Shown here one piece after another: positions 34,985 through 37,675 of a DNA stretch of 37,675 bases (its first letter is position 1; each line of letters begins with the position of its first letter). Below the pieces are notes generated by a model. It searched no databases. It was not told where the DNA came from and saw only the letters and a list, made by a program, of their open reading frames with translations. The translations under genes and the position numbers were made by a program. The DNA is from an uncultured Anaerolineae bacterium (GTDB lineage Bacteria; Chloroflexota; Anaerolineae; Anaerolineales; Villigracilaceae). The stretch spans positions 1-37,675 of the forward strand of contig CAILYI010000067.1 of assembly GCA_903838415.1 (NCBI GenBank), read 5' to 3'.

Positions 34985-35600
34985 GTTATCGGGGTGTTAT
35001 GGAATTGGTTTGGAAGATAGCGGTATCAGGAGAACAAGATGCTACATCAGGAGTACGTTAAATTAGGTTTATTTAGGGTTGACTGGCACACCATCAAACA
35101 ATAACAAGAACAACACTTCGGCCTAATCCAGACCGTCTATGAAAATAACCACAAGGCTGGTTTTATTATAACGACTTTTTGTCTCATGCTTTACGAACTT
35201 GAACCAATCAGCGGAACCCGATTCTAATATCAAGGAAGAGTACGGCTGCTAAAACTGAGCAGAATTACCCCAGCAGGAATCTTGAACGTAAGAACAATTC
35301 AACTGGATTTACAATGATGAAGTCTACTTGGAGGACATTGCCGGACATCATCCCAAGGGGGTTCGTACTTCCGCATCCAGGTAGTCTACGAAGAATCCGG
35401 ATGCGGTATAATCGCCCCTACCGCAAAGTAGAAAATCAACAGAAGCATCACAATATGCTTGGTTATTTCGGGTTTTCACTCTCCGATTCGCCTGACTGCC
35501 ATACCCATCACATCTTCCGAACTAACGAGTCGAACAGTCAGGCGTTTCTTCCATATGGTGACTGGAAACCGACAGATATCCCTGGATTAATCATATACCG
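34985..35600. other. 616-bp divergent intergenic region
   Basis: No convincing gene. It separates the minus-strand membrane-protein pair from the plus-strand exporter and should hold both promoters. A plus-strand open frame from 35314 to 35622 (102 codons) has no ribosome site, odd composition and overlaps the permease start, so I do not call it. The region is more A+T-rich than its surroundings, particularly 35041-35260. Confidence 0.6.
35371..35412 (+). promoter_or_regulatory. Possible operator and -10 box before the exporter genes
   Basis: CCGCATCC (35371-35378) and GGATGCGG (35399-35406) form an 8-bp inverted repeat, immediately followed by a consensus TATAAT (35407-35412). The sequence 17 bp upstream is a poor -35, so activator dependence or chance are both possible. 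Confidence 0.3.
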
Positions 35601-36485
35601 ATGCAGGATGGTCCCCAAGTAATGAGAGGTTTACCAACAGCAAATGTAATGAAACCGCCCGAAGAACCGGTGATTGTGCTGGAATCTGGCCGGGCTGATT
35701 TGAATTACTGGAGCGACTTGTGGCGCTACCGGGAACTTTTTTTGATTCTGGCCTGGCGTGACCTTTCGGTGCGCTACAAGCAAACCGTCATCGGCGTTGC
35801 TTGGGCCATCATCAGGCCTTTCCTGACGATGATAGTCTTTACGGTCATCTTTGGCAAGGTCGCCAATTTGCCAAGCGATGGTAATGCACCTTACGCGCTG
35901 TTGGTCTTTGCTGCCATGCTGCCATGGACTCTGTTCGCCACATCCTTGAGCGACGCTTCCAACAGCCTGATTGGTAACGCAAATTTAATCAGCAAGGTTT
36001 ATTTCCCCCGGCTGATCGTGCCAACGGCGACCATCGTGACCGCTTTCGTAGACTTTCTAATTAGTTTAGTAATCTTGCTGGCACTGATGCTCTATTATCG
36101 CTTCGCACCGGGCTGGACCATGCTGCTTTTACCCGCGTTTATGCTGTTAGCCTTATTAGCAAGTTTGGGCCCTGGTTTGTGGATCACGGCCCTGAATGTT
36201 AAGTATCGGGATTTTCGCTATGTAATTCCCTTCATTACGCAGTTTGGCTTGTATGTCTCACCAGTCGGATTCAGCAGCAGCGTCGTCCCGGTGCAGTGGC
36301 GTCTGATCTACAGCTTAAACCCGATGGTGGGCGTGATTGACGGTTTCCGCTGGTGCATCCTGGGCGGTGCCAGCCCGATCTATTGGCCCGGCTTTGCTCT
36401 TAGCCTCTTAGTGGTAGCCTTCTTCCTGTGGTTGGGTGTCAGCCAATTTCGTAAGATGGAAAAAACGTTTGCGGATATGATTTAG
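35601..36485 (+). CDS. wzm: ABC-2 type polysaccharide export permease (Wzm-like)
   Basis: 294-residue inner-membrane protein with six main hydrophobic segments. The N-terminal amphipathic stretch YRELFLILAWRDLSVRYKQTVIGVAWAIIRP is the classic Wzm/KpsM/TagG signature, and the C-terminal half has the second set of membrane segments with NPMVGVIDGFRW. It would move a lipid-linked polysaccharide across the inner membrane together with the Wzt-like ATPase that starts 2 bp after it. The start is uncertain: ATG at 35601, 35622 or 35649 are all possible and none has a strong ribosome site; 35649 would still leave the whole family domain. Confidence 0.88.
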   Translation: MQDGPQVMRGLPTANVMKPPEEPVIVLESGRADLNYWSDLWRYRELFLILAWRDLSVRYKQTVIGVAWAIIRPFLTMIVFTVIFGKVANLPSDGNAPYALLVFAAMLPWTLFATSLSDASNSLIGNANLISKVYFPRLIVPTATIVTAFVDFLISLVILLALMLYYRFAPGWTMLLLPAFMLLALLASLGPGLWITALNVKYRDFRYVIPFITQFGLYVSPVGFSSSVVPVQWRLIYSLNPMVGVIDGFRWCILGGASPIYWPGFALSLLVVAFFLWLGVSQFRKMEKTFADMI

Positions 36486-36487
36486 CT

Positions 36488-37675
36488 ATGTCTGATATCA
36501 TCATTAAAGCTGAAAACTTGGGCAAAAAATACATTATCGGTCATCAAGCCCAAAGTGACCGCTACCTTGCGCTTCGCGATGTAGTAACGCAAAATGTGCG
36601 CGGATTCTTCTCCAAAACTAGAGACCTGATACAGGGAAAAGACATCATTCAGGGCGATACTCAAGAAGAATTCTGGGCGCTCAGGGATGTGAGTTTTGAA
36701 ATCCGGAGAGGCGATGCAGTCGGAATTATCGGTCGCAATGGGGCGGGCAAAAGCACGCTGCTTAAAGTGTTAAGTCGCATCACCGAACCTAGCGCTGGGC
36801 GGGTGACCATCCGAGGCCGAGTCGCCAGCCTGCTGGAAGTGGGCACCGGCTTCCATCCAGAATTAACCGGGCGCGAAAACATCTATCTAAATGGCGCCAT
36901 CCTGGGTATGGCACGCTCTGAGATTCGGTACAAATTCGATGAGATCGTGGCTTTCGCCGAGGTTGAGAAGTTCTTAGATACGCCTGTAAAGCGCTACTCC
37001 AGCGGCATGTACGTGCGACTGGCCTTTGCCGTGGCAGCACACCTGGAGCCGGAGATACTCGTAGTTGACGAGGTGCTAGCAGTTGGGGATGCCGAGTTCC
37101 AAAAGAAATGTCTGGGCAAGATGGGTGACGTTGCTCATGAAGGCCGGACGGTGTTGTTTGTCAGCCATAATATGGCGGCGATAAAGAAATTATGCACTAA
37201 AGGTATACTTTTAGAGAATGGTAGTATTGTTAATGTCGGTAAAGCAGACGATATTGTCGAATTATATTCAAACACTAATGTTTCTATGCAAGATTTTATA
37301 CCGATTAGCATCGATGCTCTGGGAATTGTCATTCAAAAAATTTCACTTAATGAGGATATCCAAGGTAGTATTCTCCCATTCAAGCCTTTGTCGATAAATG
37401 TGTACATCTCTTCTGAGAAAGAAGTAACTGGTATTGGCTTGCAAGTTATGTTAACGAATAATTCTGTTGATGGAATTCTATTTTCTTCAAATACCAAGCA
37501 AACTAAAGATATGGACATACTTCTTAGCAAAGGGATTAATATATTCACTTGTTTAATAAGTAGTTTAAATTTTTGTTCCGGAAAATATATGCTTGGTTTG
37601 GCAATCGACCAACCAAATGTTTGCTGGCATTACTTTAATTATGATGTCCTTGCTTTTGAAATCCTTGAAGCAAAC
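36488..37675 (+). CDS. wzt: Polysaccharide ABC exporter ATPase with C-terminal glycan-binding-type domain (Wzt-like), 3' partial
   Basis: 396 codons are visible with no stop before the window edge. The ATPase domain has Walker A GRNGAGKST (82-90), signature YSSGM (170-174), Walker B ILVVDE (190-195) and the switch His in FVSHNM. A stretch of about 30 residues (roughly 35-60) between the first strand and Walker A is typical of Wzt-type proteins. From about residue 240 the sequence enters a beta-rich C-terminal domain like that of Wzt proteins, which recognise the end of the exported glycan. Base composition changes sharply at about 37180: 39 of 120 bases are G or C in 37201-37320, against 41 of 60 in 36781-36840. 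The specificity domain may therefore have a different origin from the ATPase. Confidence 0.85.
   Translation, partial: MSDIIIKAENLGKKYIIGHQAQSDRYLALRDVVTQNVRGFFSKTRDLIQGKDIIQGDTQEEFWALRDVSFEIRRGDAVGIIGRNGAGKSTLLKVLSRITEPSAGRVTIRGRVASLLEVGTGFHPELTGRENIYLNGAILGMARSEIRYKFDEIVAFAEVEKFLDTPVKRYSSGMYVRLAFAVAAHLEPEILVVDEVLAVGDAEFQKKCLGKMGDVAHEGRTVLFVSHNMAAIKKLCTKGILLENGSIVNVGKADDIVELYSNTNVSMQDFIPISIDALGIVIQKISLNEDIQGSILPFKPLSINVYISSEKEVTGIGLQVMLTNNSVDGILFSSNTKQTKDMDILLSKGINIFTCLISSLNFCSGKYMLGLAIDQPNVCWHYFNYDVLAFEILEAN

Noticed and set aside
35314..35622. Possible 102-residue protein before the exporter permease
   Set aside because: No ribosome site, no recognisable motif, overlaps the permease start and lies in a region that should hold promoters.

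Overview
The window looks like a piece of a bacterial chromosome of about 55% G+C by eye, most plausibly from an Anaerolineae-like Chloroflexota lineage. That assignment is inferred from gene content and style, not proven. There are no rRNA, tRNA, CRISPR or phage genes. All genes from 1 to 23,633 run on the minus strand; the formate dehydrogenase block (23,881-30,130) runs on the plus strand; a cell-surface polysaccharide block fills the right end.

Region 1 (1-9,180, minus) is a rhamnose-type operon: a DeoR regulator, a uroporphyrinogen-decarboxylase-like protein, L-rhamnose mutarotase, a rhamnulokinase-family kinase and a RhaTPQS-type ABC importer. The binding protein at the left edge is unusual: after one complete domain it continues in frame into a second copy. 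Region 2 (9,206-17,425, minus) is an L-fucose-type operon: a second DeoR regulator, an RbsABC-like importer, L-fucose isomerase, fucose mutarotase, and a nucleotidyltransferase fused to a GHMP-type kinase. Strong hairpins separate the importer from fucI and fucU from the fusion gene, so expression is probably graded. Region 3 (17,493-18,705) is a lone LacI-family gene with a near-consensus promoter and two abutting operators.

Region 4 (18,757-23,682, minus) is the most interesting metabolic unit: a LacI regulator, a plant-type GDP-mannose 3,5-epimerase, a GHMP kinase, a double nucleotidyltransferase and a HIT-family protein resembling plant VTC2 (GDP-L-galactose phosphorylase). Together they suggest interconversion of GDP-D-mannose, GDP-L-galactose and L-galactose-1-phosphate, beside the L-fucose genes (L-fucose is 6-deoxy-L-galactose). 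Region 5 (plus) encodes an NAD-linked molybdenum/tungsten formate dehydrogenase as a NuoE-NuoF fusion, a HoxU-like ferredoxin subunit and FdhA, with an EamA permease in the middle. A small DUF4258/YgiT-type pair follows, bracketed by two 90% identical copies of the fdhA 3' end. Region 6 contains two tandem large membrane proteins (GT-C glycosyltransferase-like) and a divergent Wzm/Wzt-type polysaccharide exporter that runs off the right edge.

The most notable non-coding signal is a family of seven palindromic elements between 19.8 and 27.6 kb. In each, GAC/AAC triplets recur every 7 bp and then switch to GTC/GTT triplets every 7 bp, or the reverse. Two lie in frame inside genes (the NuoE/NuoF junction and FdhA), and others supply or touch stop codons. 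They look like a dispersed heptad-phased repeat family that reshapes gene ends and linkers.
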